From Agroathelia rolfsii (Eukaryota > Basidiomycota > Agaricomycetes > Amylocorticiales > Amylocorticiaceae), in contig JABRWF010000003.1 in the NCBI GenBank assembly GCA_018343915.1, forward strand, positions 3,410,001 through 3,474,000: 64,000 nt of DNA. Reading direction: 5' to 3'. A model generated the notes under the pieces. That model was not told where the DNA came from and made no database searches. It worked only from the letters and a program-made list of their open reading frames with translations. Shown piece by piece: positions 1 through 10,406 of the stretch (position 1 is the first letter of the stretch; every line of letters begins with the position of its first letter). Made by a program: the position numbers and the translations under genes.

Positions 1-151
1 TGATACTTGCGATCCAGCACATAAACTCAAGACGGTCCCCGGGCAGCTCCCAGTTACCATGGAGCGGGAATGGATGAACGACGGAGAGGTATCTGGAATG
101 ATCATTGAGGCCAAATTGGGTATTATAAGAGACAAGATGGACTGGATCTAG
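1..151 (+). CDS. 3' end of an unidentified gene (partial)
   Basis: An open frame enters from the left edge (codons from base 2) and stops at TAG 149-151, giving 49 C-terminal residues that end in KLGIIRDKMDWI. The piece is basic and amphipathic and contains no motif I recognise. It could be the last exon of a protein-coding gene on the plus strand. The composition looks coding, but the piece is short and the rest lies outside the window, so the assignment is tentative. No function is proposed. Confidence 0.4.
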   Translation, partial: DTCDPAHKLKTVPGQLPVTMEREWMNDGEVSGMIIEAKLGIIRDKMDWI

Positions 152-798
152 AGATTCCCTACTTGGGTTCGTCATCAGAAGGTGGGGGCGTCTTGGGTCG
201 CTTGGGCATGATTTTGTTGGCAAGGGATAGTGTGTCTGTGGCAGTAAGTTTTGAGAGGGTACTGGTAGAAGCTTGGGCTTATTATTGTGGATCCTTGTTT
301 ATGTACTTGTATGCGTCCCCCCGCGACGGCTCGAAGCTCAAGCGCCCACGACTGCTTTGATTGCATCCGGGTCCACATGTTCGCGCACGCGCATGCAATC
401 TGTTTGTGTAATTAAAAAGGAGAACTTGCACAACATTAGCTGGTCGATGTTGAGATGAGAGCGAGAGAAAATACAAGATATGGTGTCATTCCTAGAGAAT
501 GATTGTGGTGTTTTTTCAACTCTTTTGTTACTAAACACATCCATATGCACCAATCATTACTTGAACAGCGTTTTAAAATCATTTGATTGTTCTTCGGATA
601 ATCACAAAAAAAATGAGATCAAATCCTTCAGGTACATTAGACAAAAGGGGCTGCTTCTAAATCATTAACTAGCATGAGTGATTCGTGATATATGCTATAC
701 ATAAATCATTTAAGTAAGCCATGAGAGTCCTGGGCGAAGACAAAAAGCGTTCATCGTTGACCAAACCATAAATAATAAAAAAGAAAAAAAAGAAAAAA
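152..798. other. Intergenic, convergent 3' ends
   Basis: About 650 bp between the stop of the left-edge gene and the stop of the minus-strand membrane protein. It is AT-rich towards 480-800, with A-runs near 600 and 775-798. The short open frames here overlap one another on both strands and show no protein-like features. No gene or repeat is seen. Confidence 0.5.
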
Positions 799-1917
799 TC
801 ATGAATGATATCCAGGTATTGCTTGGAAGCTTTTCTGACGCATGTCGGCCGTTGGTGACGGTGCTTTCAACTCTGGATGATTAACTACCTCCATGGTACG
901 TAGTCTGGCACGTGTGCTATCCCTCCATTGTTCCGTACGCCCAAGCGCGGAGTCCGTATCATCCGCAGTACGGAAGGAGGCGGCGTCGCCAGCCCCGTTG
1001 ACTGCGCTTGTTGCGATCTCTGATTGAGGCGCTGTAACATAGGTAGCCGTTGATGCTGTAAATGAGGGATAGTGGCGAAGAGATCCCGAGGATTCAGTGG
1101 ACTGCGGCCCAATGCTGCTTGATCCAACTGAGCGTATACTATTGCGGAACGTAGCGGCCAGCAGCCTTACACCGCTGCCTTGTCTCGTCGAAGGTGGAGG
1201 AGAAAGATCTGCACCACTCAAGGGGAGTTCTGAGGGTGAGGAACGATTGCTATCGGCAGGCACGTGCAGCTCTGGTAATGATGACATTGGTGGGCGATTG
1301 CCTAGTATGCGACGGCTCCGACTTTTTGATGCCACAGAACGGGATGGCGCTAGTGAGCCATCATAGGGACGTGTATCGGCTGATGGAGAGGGGCTGTAAG
1401 GCGTGTACGACGTATGTGGAGCATATCGAGCACCGCCCAGTCGCATGTGCGTTTCCGTAGATGCCGAGTCCTGGGAGTAAGCACTCTTTGTCGTTGCGGC
1501 TGTCTTGTTTGTGCCCATTCGCGACAAAGATCCGGGTGGATGGGTGTGTCCGTCCTGGCTTCCTAGTACTAGGCGAGGGTCGAAGCTCACTGCAGGAAGT
1601 ACTGGAGGTGTTATTGTGATGTGCGGCGTAGATTCAAGACGCTGATGTTTATGGCTATCCTCTGAAGGCTCCTGACTATGCCCAGAAGTATCTTGCTGAT
1701 GCGAAGAGAGTAAAGGCGCATCTGGTCCAATTGTCATTTGCATTTGCGGAGTAGCTAGTGACTCAGATAGACCACTATCGATGGTACGCCTTCTGTCCTG
1801 TGTTGGTCTTCGTCTGCGGGCGAGAGGAACAACAATGGCTACGACGATGCATACGAATACGAATACGCCGACGACGACACCTGCAATAAGGCCCGTATTT
1901 GACGAGGACCTTGTCAT
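799..1917 (-). CDS. Single-pass membrane protein, Ser/Pro-rich cytosolic tail
   Basis: From ATG 1917-1915 the protein has about 372 residues. A short N-terminal segment (MTRSSSNTG) leads into one strong transmembrane helix, roughly residues 10-32 (GLIAGVVVGVFVFVCIVVAI), then a basic stop-transfer patch (RRRRPTQDRRR) and a long disordered tail rich in Ser, Thr, Pro and His. This layout is common among basidiomycete cell-surface or sensor-like proteins that have a small ectodomain and a phosphorylatable tail. The open frame continues upstream of this ATG to about base 2074 with no other ATG, so the true start may lie in a spliced 5' exon encoding a signal peptide or ectodomain. No enzymatic domain is visible and the function is unknown. 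It is divergent from the Cmc4 gene, with about 310 bp between the two starts. Confidence 0.6.
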   Translation of the reverse strand: MTRSSSNTGLIAGVVVGVFVFVCIVVAIVVPLARRRRPTQDRRRTIDSGLSESLATPQMQMTIGPDAPLLSSHQQDTSGHSQEPSEDSHKHQRLESTPHITITPPVLPAVSFDPRLVLGSQDGHTHPPGSLSRMGTNKTAATTKSAYSQDSASTETHMRLGGARYAPHTSYTPYSPSPSADTRPYDGSLAPSRSVASKSRSRRILGNRPPMSSLPELHVPADSNRSSPSELPLSGADLSPPPSTRQGSGVRLLAATFRNSIRSVGSSSIGPQSTESSGSLRHYPSFTASTATYVTAPQSEIATSAVNGAGDAASFRTADDTDSALGRTEQWRDSTRARLRTMEVVNHPELKAPSPTADMRQKSFQAIPGYHS

Positions 1918-2229
1918 AACGAACGTAGGTGTACTATGGTGGTAGAAAGCAGTGTCAGTGATGGACTGTACCACTGGCACCCTCAGGCTAGCTTGAGATT
2001 TGTACTCTCTGCCGACGCCTCGGCAAGCGGAGCAGTAGCACGATGAAATATGGCCGTGATTCAAAAAAACGCTGTGCTATCCGGAAGTAAAATGACGACA
2101 CTCCCGCGGGCCCCGTGGCTGTGCCGGCCTATACATCTGGCTTCATTTTCGGGGTCCTTTACAACTGCCAGTGTCAACCGTTGTCAGTCATAGCTCAAAC
2201 TACAGTCTACTGTGCTCGTCAATTACACA
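1918..2229. promoter_or_regulatory. Divergent intergenic region (membrane protein / CMC4)
   Basis: About 310 bp separate the proposed starts of the minus-strand membrane protein and the plus-strand Cmc4 gene, so the two promoters, or a hidden 5' exon of the membrane protein, must lie here. There is a CCCGCGGGCCCCG stretch near 2103-2115 but no clear TATA box. Confidence 0.35.
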
Positions 2230-2571
2230 ATGCCGGTGAGCCGCAGGCGCTCATACACTTGCTGTAAACATGTTCCTTAATCAGAAAAACAAGGCTGACC
2301 TCGACGAGAACCCTTGCCATGCAGAAGGTATGCATATAACTTGAGTGATTCCGATTCCGAGTCGGTGTTCACACTCGATTGTTTAGCATGCCGACTTCAG
2401 GATTGTCTTCAGGCGAACACTTACAATCCCCAAAAATGCGACCGACATTTAAGAAACCTATACGAATGCTGCCAAAAGTTCTACGAGCGGACAGATGGCG
2501 AGGGTGAAGCAGATGCTTGCCCTCTACCGAATATCGTGACCCGATGGCTCAAGAACCACCCAGCGAATTGA
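2230..2571 (+). CDS. CMC4: Cx9C mitochondrial intermembrane-space protein Cmc4
   Basis: A small three-exon gene: 2230-2235, 2285-2327 and 2387-2571 (GT/AG introns of 49 and 59 nt), giving 77 residues. The spliced protein begins MPKNKADLDENPCHAEACRL and carries the Cmc4 pattern: NPC-x3-ACxLQDCLQ near residues 10-23, then KC-x9-CC-x-KFY and ACPLP. Yeast Cmc4 is 73 residues long and has the same order (NPCQKEACAIQDCL...LYxCCxKFY...CCPLP). Family knowledge: the twin Cx9C proteins are imported into the mitochondrial intermembrane space and oxidised by Mia40. Cmc4's precise role is unclear. The first exon has only two codons, and the second intron interrupts the Ala of EACRL. Without splicing, the frame from 2314 looks like an 85-residue protein, which I take as an artefact of reading through the intron. 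Confidence 0.9.
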
Positions 2572-2834
2572 AACTGTACAAAACCCAGCGTCTCCAATTC
2601 TTCGAAAGTCTACACTCAACCACTTACGAGGGTCACTTAATTCCTTGGTCTCGTGTAATAAATCCGAAAGCTATAATTCCATAATAATATGTACATATTT
2701 TAACATAGATCTTGAGGTCAAGGTTTGTCGTCAAAGGTATATGGTATGCTAATATCGTCCGACTTTTTCATAAAAATGGTATAAATGAAGGCATGCTCGA
2801 TTGTGGTCATCTCCCGCGCTATTCCCTGCCTACT

Positions 2835-4528
2835 TCAAAAGTGCTCCTGCCTTACTCCTCGCATGAGAGTATCCAGCGCCACCTTTGGAAGAACCAAGGG
2901 CGTACCCGCGCCCTCCTCGTTCTTATTTCTTGCATCAATGCTACATCTTCGCAGACCGAGGTCGGTCGTGCATATCACTCTCTCGCCCAGGCTTACTTGA
3001 GGTATCTTCTCTTCTTCCGAGTAAGTAGCGTAATCGATCATGGATCGAGGGTCGAAAGGTTGACCCGCGGTTTCGAGAACTACCTTGTAGTGCGAAGAGA
3101 TGGTTTCTTGGTTAATAGCCGTATTCAATGACAAGGCCTGGTCAACAATAATGGACAGGGGTGTCACGAATGATCTTGTTAGACTGTCTCGAAGGTTGAC
3201 GGTCTTACATCCTGCTGCCACGAGCACGTCGACGAGCGCTAGGGCAATATGGGATGTCAACCGCGGTTCAATCTCCTTGACCCCTGTCATGCGTCGAACA
3301 TTCGTCCTGGTGATGGAGTGCCAACGCCTTGCGACAATAGGTGGTTCTATGACCAGGTCACTATTAGCTTCCTTGAAAGTTCTGAATGATTTTGACAACT
3401 CACCCTCTTCTTCCACTTTGCTCCATAGATCGGTTAAACTTGTCTCGCTTGGTGTCGAGTCAAAAAGCCAAGACGTAACCATCCATTTTACGAACAGAGT
3501 CAAGCAGGCCTGGACCGCGATTTGTACAAGCACCGGGTTTGCACAATGGTTCGTCGTTCTCAGAATGTCGACCATGTTTTGGCCAATGTAATGCCTGGCG
3601 TGAAGACAGGCTTGTTGCAATCCCTTGGGCTCGACTTGCTTGACATCCCTGTACTCGAAAGAGTCGACAATTTGCGCGGAGGTCTGTGTAACGATCATCT
3701 CAGTGAACCACGATCCATCCGTCAACGATCGAAAGGCATACTTGGTTTATGTTTGCATTTAAAGCGTTTATCATATCGATCACTGCCTCCTCGGAGTGTT
3801 TGTCGCCTTCGCCCAGGAGCGGTTGAACAGCGTCGAGCTCTCTGTTCAGTCGTATTAACGTATCGGCCTGTTGCTGGACCTTGGTCTCGGACTCTTCCAG
3901 CTCGTGAAGCATGGCAAAATAAGTATTTGACTGATCCTGAACGATGTTCTCCAGCCTCGTGACGTCCATTTGTAGCTCCTCGATACGTTGGGCGGACTGG
4001 CCCCTTGCTTCAACGAAATCCTGGATCTGATTTGGCACAGGTCTCAGCTTGAAAAGACAAGCTATTTGCAAGTACACCTACCGTCTGGCTGAGACTCTCC
4101 GTCTGCCTTTGCATCATTTCACATTCTTTTTCTAACCTCGCGATGTCGTCCAGGTGTGTATCGTTTTTCGCCCTTAGTTGCCGGTTGTCGGCTTCGAGCT
4201 TTTGAATGGCCTCTTCGAGCTTCATCCGCTCGGCTTTGGCGTTGGACTTGCTGCTCCATCTGCGAAAAGCCGATGGACGTTTCGGGGGCGTTTGAATTTG
4301 AGTAGCGCTATGGGTCCCAACGTCAAGAGGAATCTCGATAAGTGTGTCCGGGCTCGACGCCTCTTCCCGCAACACCTCAGTATCGCTCATGGCATGCCGG
4401 CCTGCGGCGTGCTGTTGGGCTCGTGGCGGCGAACTAGCGCCACTGTGATGGTCTCCCTTGGAAGAGAGCAGGTTCAGAACGGAGGCGGATGCGCCAGAAA
4501 ATTTGCGGTGTAGGCCCATTGTTGGCAT
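2835..4528 (-). CDS. Coiled-coil protein, paralog A of a tandem pair
   Basis: Three exons on the minus strand: 4528-4082, 4026-3742 and 3683-2835 (introns of 55 and 58 nt), giving 526 residues. The N-terminus (about 1-95) is disordered and Ser/Pro-rich. Residues about 95-240 form a long heptad-rich coiled coil (KLEEAIQKLEADNRQLRAKN and onwards). The C-terminal half is a helical domain with the segments IGQNMVDILRTTNH, QACLTLFVKWMV, RRWHSITRTNV and, near the end, TTDLGLRR. All of these recur in the adjacent gene at 4781-6187, so this is a tandem duplicate. Unlike its neighbour it has no N-terminal membrane helix. I do not recognise the domain. The coiled coil suggests oligomerisation or a scaffold role, but that is inference. 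Confidence 0.8.
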
Positions 4529-4780
4529 AGTGGGGCGATGAGTGTGCGCAGTACAATGATAATGCTCTCTCCCCCAGCCCTCTGGGCAGTGGGTTTTAGA
4601 ATGTTTTCGTAGCCAGGAAGGAGGGCGGGGAATGCATCAAAACCTCATGTATTGTATGCGTTCAGAGACATAACTACAGCACGTTGATCGGAGGACCGCA
4701 CGTTATACACGCGCTTAAATTACATTCTAAATAATGCTCCTAAGCCGGTCAAAATGCACATCACAATGTCTCTCCCATTA

Positions 4781-6187
4781 CTAGCAGGCCCCATCCAGCA
4801 CGACGGTGGCCTTGAGTATGTTGGTCTCCGCTAGCTGATCGCCCATGTTCCTGGCCCAGGTCACACGACGGAGCCCTAGCTGTGTCGTAGCAAGAACCGG
4901 GCGTGCCGGTGTACCGGAATCCGGTGGTGGAGTAGAACCTTCATTCTCATTCCCATGAAGAAAGGCCTCGTCCATGCGGTCGTGTGCGAACTCCTCGCCT
5001 GGATGAACGGACACAAGCGCATAGTCTGCGGCCACGATGTCTACACCCAGCAGACGGTTCAGTTGCAAGGCCGCAACCACCAGGGAGGCCATTTGTGATT
5101 TGGCCTCGGCAAGAACAATGTCAATATATGACGGCTTGTCGACGCAATGCGCTAAGATGAGTATGGCGAAGAACGCCTCGGCCAGGATGGGCACGAATTG
5201 CTCATTAATCGCCTCTTCACTGACGGGTTGTTGGAGATGCCGACGTGTTAGCGCTCGCCATCGACCGGACTCAACTGGTGTTTCTGAGCAGTATCAATTC
5301 AGTGGGGATGAGATAAATGCCCGGTCAGTCGAGATCTCACCTTTTTGCGCTATCTTTAAGTAAACACCGTTCAAATAGTCGTCTTCAACGTCATCAAATG
5401 TCCACCCTTGGGTGATCCATCTCGTAAACTCAACCATGCAGGCTTGAAATGCCACCTAGAAGCAGCATTAGTTGTGTCAAGTAGGGCTTGAAACAAAACT
5501 GACCAAAACGACACTTCGGGACCTGACATGATTGGTCGATCGCAACATGTCGATTAGGGCCTGCCCCATGAAACGCTGAGCGGCCTGAGAAACTTCTTCG
5601 CCATCCTCCAACTCGGAATTCTCTGCATCGCCGAATATAAAAACGTTAGCTAGGTGCGTTGCGTTCTGCATTATCGCCTCGTTCAGTCTCTTGACTGGCC
5701 GGATCACGTCTTCTTCAGACTGGACGAGGGGCTTGTTCAACGAAGCTTCATTTCCTTTGGTCCCGTGTCCTGAAGCATGTGCGAGATTCACTTCGCTCAG
5801 GCTTCCTTTGGTCGTATGCCGTTTCTTGCTCCTGGGCCGGTCATGAGAGATACCTCCTTGAGCCGTATTAGATAGCTGGGCCGTCTTGTCATAACTCGAT
5901 TGATCCAAGTCCTGTCGAAGTAGGCCAATAATTTCATCCTTCTCCTTCATCTCTTTCCTTGCCTGTAGAACTTCCCCTACCAAGAGCTGGACCTGACGAT
6001 CCCAGTCCTCTGCTCTGGACTCCAGAACTGCAAGCTCAGATCGAAGGACAAGCTCATATTCCTCTTGGTTACCAGAGGAAAGACCGTCCATGATGGTGTT
6101 GGGCTGTTTCGGCCACCATCTGGAAATAACTTTGAAGCCCAAGATCGCAGAGAGTGTCACTGTGAGAGATGAGGCTATGGTTCCCAT
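4781..6187 (-). CDS. Membrane-anchored coiled-coil protein, paralog B of the tandem pair
   Basis: Three exons on the minus strand: 6187-5504, 5455-5341 and 5283-4781, giving 433 residues. The N-terminus has a signal-anchor helix, about residues 3-20 (TIASSLTVTLSAILGFKV), followed by Trp/Lys/Pro. A coiled coil covers about 30-110 (LAVLESRAEDWDRQVQLLVG and onwards), then comes a linker with a basic stretch (SKKRH). The C-terminal domain matches paralog A: MGQALIDMLRSTNH, then across the first intron VAFQACMVEFTRWI, then GRWRALTRRHL, and TTQLGLRR near the end. The join TTG|GTG at the first intron is supported by this alignment. The start at 6187 was chosen because the longer frame upstream opens with TTG, not ATG. 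One copy is membrane-anchored and the other is not, which suggests the two have taken on different locations. Function unknown. Confidence 0.8.
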
Positions 6188-6516
6188 CGTGAGTCGCGAA
6201 AGTCTTCCACGTCGTCGGTACAAGGGTTTGTCACATATAGCCTATACTGGCCAAGCTGGACGAATTTCATCATTGTATTACATAGCTCGTGGTGTGAAAG
6301 GTTAATGAGGTGCACATCATGGCAGGATCAGGACCCGTTGGCCGACAGGGAGCACGCAAATGCCACGTTGATGGCGCGTGGCGCGTGGCCGCCGCACGCC
6401 TCTCACTACTAGAGATTTCCAAGCACAGCCATTGAATCACTCGAGGACTAACAGGTGGTTGCTAAGATCAGATTGGGACCCCTCATGATCATTGTGTGTA
6501 TTTGTATCATACAGTA
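6188..6516. other. Intergenic region
   Basis: Upstream side of paralog B and downstream side of the mitochondrial carrier, about 330 bp. It contains a GC-rich patch (TGGCGCGTGGCGCGTGGCCG around 6370-6391, a short imperfect direct repeat of GGCGCGT) that could be an upstream promoter element of paralog B. No coding signal is seen. Confidence 0.4.
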
Positions 6517-8288
6517 TCATACACCCGTGACCTTCAGAAGATATTCTACATCCGAACAGTGAGTCAGCCGAAGGAAGAGGTCTATAGAGAAGGACTCACC
6601 TCTTGTTAATTCAAATGCTGCGAAGGTGCTGGCGGCAGCTGGTATACTTTTGGAAGGAAAGTCAGCGGAGAAACCATCTATAGAAATAGAACAAATTACC
6701 TCCGAATCACTTGTATGCGCATTGAAGATCAGAAAAAATGCGCGCGAAATAACTAGAAGCAAAAGAATCAAGAACTCACATGAGGGAGACAGACCACGGA
6801 AAAGCCCAGAACTATTATTTTAAATCATCAGTATGGAAGTGTGCTTCTTTCGAATGAAGTAACTAACAATCCCGATTCCGCGACGATTGCCCGGAACTCA
6901 TGGGCGATGTATTGTGCAGGATTTCCTTTAGGAGGAGTGGACCTCTGCTGAACACGGGATTTGATTACATCTATTAGACGCCCATCAGCACGAGTACGGG
7001 CAGTGAATACATATATAATGCCAAACCTAATGGATAACATGAAAGCCAGTAGGCAATCTACATTGGTTGATTAGAAAGTTCAATCTTAAGCATAAATGTT
7101 GGGTGATTTGCGTACTCCGCCTGTGGAGCCACTGGCCAGCAATGCCCAGACGGGCAATTCTTTACCGTATTTAGCTTGGAATTTACGCTTGCTAAATTCG
7201 AAAGCTAGACAACCTAGTTAGCTGCGTGTTGAACTGGCATAATGCATGAGTATAACACCTGTGTAGAATCTGTGTGACAATTGAATAATTCAAGTTTGGA
7301 TGGCTAGACAATTTCAAAACCTACTGACCCAGCATAAGCGGGAATTTCTCGAGCTACCGTAACCTATTGAAATATTCATCAACAACAACAAAAAAAAATA
7401 ACTGGAGAGCCTTCTGGAGAAAGGGTATACCCAGTAACCACGCATGATACCATGACGGAAACCCCATTCAGACCAAGTCTTCCTGAGCATGTCCCGTAGA
7501 CGCAAGTCGTCAGCTCCCCCATATTGGCCTTGCATGCGAACCTAAATTTCATCCATTATTGAGAATGAAGACTGAGGCATAAACAAAAAAGTGACCTTGA
7601 ACATTTCCACTGGGTACGATGATTTAACCGGCATGCCAACAATAAATGAAGCTTGTATTACTAACCAGGACTAGCGAGAATAGCATTGGCAGCTCCAGCT
7701 ATTGCACCAGCACCGGCAATTTGGGTGAGCGTCAATTGTGGAAATGGCGAGATCAAGCGCCTGGCTGCGGCGTACGATGCAAACAACAAGGAATTGACCC
7801 CGGCAATACCAATAAGAGGGGATGCCATGCCTAAGTTCAGCCAATACATGAGGACATAGTTGTGTTTGTAATGAGAACTGAAACAGAGGAAAGGTGCCGA
7901 GACCTTTATATAGAGCGAAAAAACCCTCCTTCCGTAATGTTTGCTTAAGAACGTCCATGGGCCCCGCCTAGACATAGAAAGGCCATAATTAAAACGAATA
8001 GGGTTGTTGCAATTGCTCTTTGATACTAACGAACTGGCCCGCTGGTTGAACAAGGAGACGATGAGCACATTGTTAGTTAGCACAGATCACGGGCTCACAG
8101 ACCCGAAGCAATCTGGGCACGCGTCTTGATCGTGTCCATGGGCTGGCCTACCAGCACCTTGAGTTCAAGTTGAGTACCTGTCAGTTAATGCTTTCTATAT
8201 CGAACAGGAGGCAGTAGCCCCGAGATACCTGGGCAGCTCCACCGACACTCCCTGCTAGCAACTCGTTTATCGTAGACTGAGTAGACAT
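6517..8288 (-). CDS. Mitochondrial carrier family (SLC25) protein
   Basis: A heavily interrupted gene of at least 13 exons. Spliced by eye it gives about 300 residues, the normal carrier length. Start ATG is 8288-8286 (MSTQSTINELLAGSVGGAAQ) and stop TGA is 6519-6517. All three repeats of the family are present: PMDTIKTRAQ in repeat 1, PVEMFKVRMQGQYG in repeat 2 and PLDVIKSRVQ in repeat 3, each a form of Px[DE]xxKxR. The ends of the repeats read GMASPLIGIAG, RGYWVTVAREIPAYAGFY and GLFRGLSPS...SIPAAASTFAAFELTREY. Carriers of this type exchange metabolites across the inner membrane. The motifs are closest in style to the YMC/CRC/ORT (carnitine, ornithine or amino-acid) branch, but the substrate cannot be fixed by eye. 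The stretch at 6779-6678 is a 102-nt putative intron that is open in frame (see findings). Confidence 0.88.
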
Positions 8289-8550
8289 GGTGGTCAATGA
8301 GTGAGAAGTGTGTGCGTGCAGGCTGCTCGCCTGAGCCGCCTCGGTCTGGCCAGCGCTTAGCGAGTAGCGAGTTATTATATCTGAGATAACGCCATGATGA
8401 CAACTTTTCATTTGCGTTTCCCGATAGATCTGATTACGCGAAGCAGCACAGCCACCGCCCTCTCTTCTGCAAACTTGAATTTTCAACCAGTTGCACATGC
8501 GCTGTTATTCTTCCGTCGCCGCTGGTTTGTTAAGAAGACTTGTGATTAAC
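8289..8550. promoter_or_regulatory. Divergent promoter, carrier / REX4
   Basis: A 262-bp spacer between the start of the mitochondrial carrier (minus) and the start of REX4 (plus), so the two genes share an upstream region. No TATA box or known operator is evident. Confidence 0.4.
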
Positions 8551-9921
8551 ATGTCCAAAAAACCTGCAGGACCCTCGTCTAATTGGCTTGCTTTGCAAAA
8601 AGTGTGAGGCTCTGCCATGGCTTTATACCAATCACGTCCTCATCTCGGCACCCGGTTAGAAATTATCAACTTCGCAGAGCGCCAAATCTTCCAGCATAGA
8701 TACTACTGGCACGACAACCAAGAAATCTGCCAAAAGGATAGCCGCAAGCTTACGAACAGACGAACTTGACTTTGAACGTTCATCGAAAAGGATAAAACCC
8801 AGCCACGACGATTTACCCTCTACCAGTACTTCAATACCCATCAAATCGAAAACTCAATCCCCCCAGCCTACAAAAGGCGATATAAAAAATGGCGAATCGC
8901 TATCTTCACTGCGCAAGATGATACAAGGAGAGCTAGTATATACACCATCGCAACAGCTGTATGTCCCTTAGCTTCTTTACAATCATCAAGCTCTGGTCTG
9001 ACTTGTGTAATTAGACCAGGGAAATATCTGGCTATCGACTGCGAGATGGTCGGCGTCGGCGTAGATGGGTCAGAGTCATCATTAGCTCGGGTGAGCGTCG
9101 TCAATTTTCACGGCGCAGTGCAGATGGATGTCTTTGTAAGACAAAGGGAGAGGGTCGTCGATTACCGAACTCAATGGAGTGGTATTCGGGCGTCAGACAT
9201 GGTCAATGGTGCGTAGGATTTGCAACATTCCTAATCCAATCTAATATACTTCTGATAGCGGTGCCATTTGATGAGGTACAAAAGAAAGTGGCTGCCCTGT
9301 TAGAGAATAGAATCCTGGTTGGCCATGCGGTGTTCAATGATCTAAAGGTATTGGTTTACTTGATTTGCTTTGGGTTTAGATTATTCTAAAAGACCATTAT
9401 GGTATAGGCGCTCCTCTTATCACATCCAAGACCCCTAATCAGAGACACACAACATCTATCCGGAAAGCACAAACTTACAAAAAGCAAATATCCGGCGCTA
9501 CGCACTTTGGCCCAACAAGAGTTAGAAATCGCAATTCAAACGGGTGAACATTCCAGTGTATGTATATCTCGCGGCTTTTATGATGGTTTCTCAAATTTAT
9601 TGTATCCTGAAGCTTACCGATGCGCGTGCAACCATGGCACTTTATCGTCTTCACCGCAAAGAATGGGACAAAGGATCCCAACCTGTTTTGGCCGCAAATT
9701 CGAAGACAAAGATTGAGGATGCTTCTACCCTCACTCCATTAGAACTACCCAAAAAGAAAAGGGGGAGTTCAACGACAGTATACCCGGGAGGAGGAAGGAA
9801 AGGTGTTAGTTCAGGCCTATCAGTCATTGTGAAGCATGGACCCCCCGCGTCGAAACAATCCCAAAAATCTGATGGCAAAAAAGATACAAATAAGGACAAA
9901 TGGTGGAAGCATCTTTCATGA
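8551..9921 (+). CDS. REX4: RNA exonuclease 4 (DEDDh family)
   Basis: Six exons giving about 365 residues, starting [17 protein letters not shown]. After a basic, Ser/Thr-rich N-terminal third come the DEDDh exonuclease motifs in order: Exo [15 protein letters not shown] (about residue 130), Exo [16 protein letters not shown] and Exo III HSS...[12 protein letters not shown]. The tail is Lys-rich ([14 protein letters not shown]), as expected for a nucleolar protein. The spliced joins CT|A (LPGKYLA), G|CG (NAVPFDE), AAG|GCG (LKALL) and AGT|CTT (SSLTDA) all keep the frame and restore family motifs. Rex4 is a 3'-5' exonuclease that acts in pre-rRNA processing. The ATG at 8551 is the only one that fits the N-terminal frame. 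It is divergent from the mitochondrial carrier. Confidence 0.92.
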
Positions 9922-10406
9922 TGCTCTTAGTTATAAATCAATCACTCACATCCTAGTTAATGCTATCAAGGTCTATATATTAGCAACCTGAAGTTTTGGT
10001 GCATCGACCGTTCTGCAATTTGTTTTTACTTTTCTATACTATTTATTTTAATTTTGCAGCCCATGGCGGAGATACATCTTGTGATCTCCAGTCCAGTCAA
10101 TACAAGTTATTTAGAGTCCCGGATTTGTGCATTTCCAATCACGTGCTAAAAGGTAGAACGCGTCGTGTCAAGCTATGAAGTTCGCGCACTTGAGTTTACA
10201 CTTATAGAATAACATCCAAGTCAATTGATAGTTCAGATTGAACTGTCTTGACTCTGGTCTCTTGGCATTCTTGAGTCTATATCGATAGAATCACTTGAAC
10301 GCGCTTAAAAAAGAATCGAGCCACCTTTCTTGGTCGTGTCACTGGCAGTGATTGTACTAATTTACTTAAACACTCTTGATTCTTGAACGTCTTTAAACGG
10401 CAAAAC
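9922..10406. other. Intergenic region between REX4 and the unknown Lys-Glu-rich protein
   Basis: About 485 bp, AT-rich, forming the 3' flank of REX4 and the promoter of the next gene. No gene, repeat or clear TATA box is seen. Confidence 0.4.

Noticed and set aside
2314..2571. 85-codon unspliced version of the Cmc4 protein
   Set aside because: It reads through an intron. Splicing at 2327/2387 restores the NPC-x3-AC motif and the expected length.
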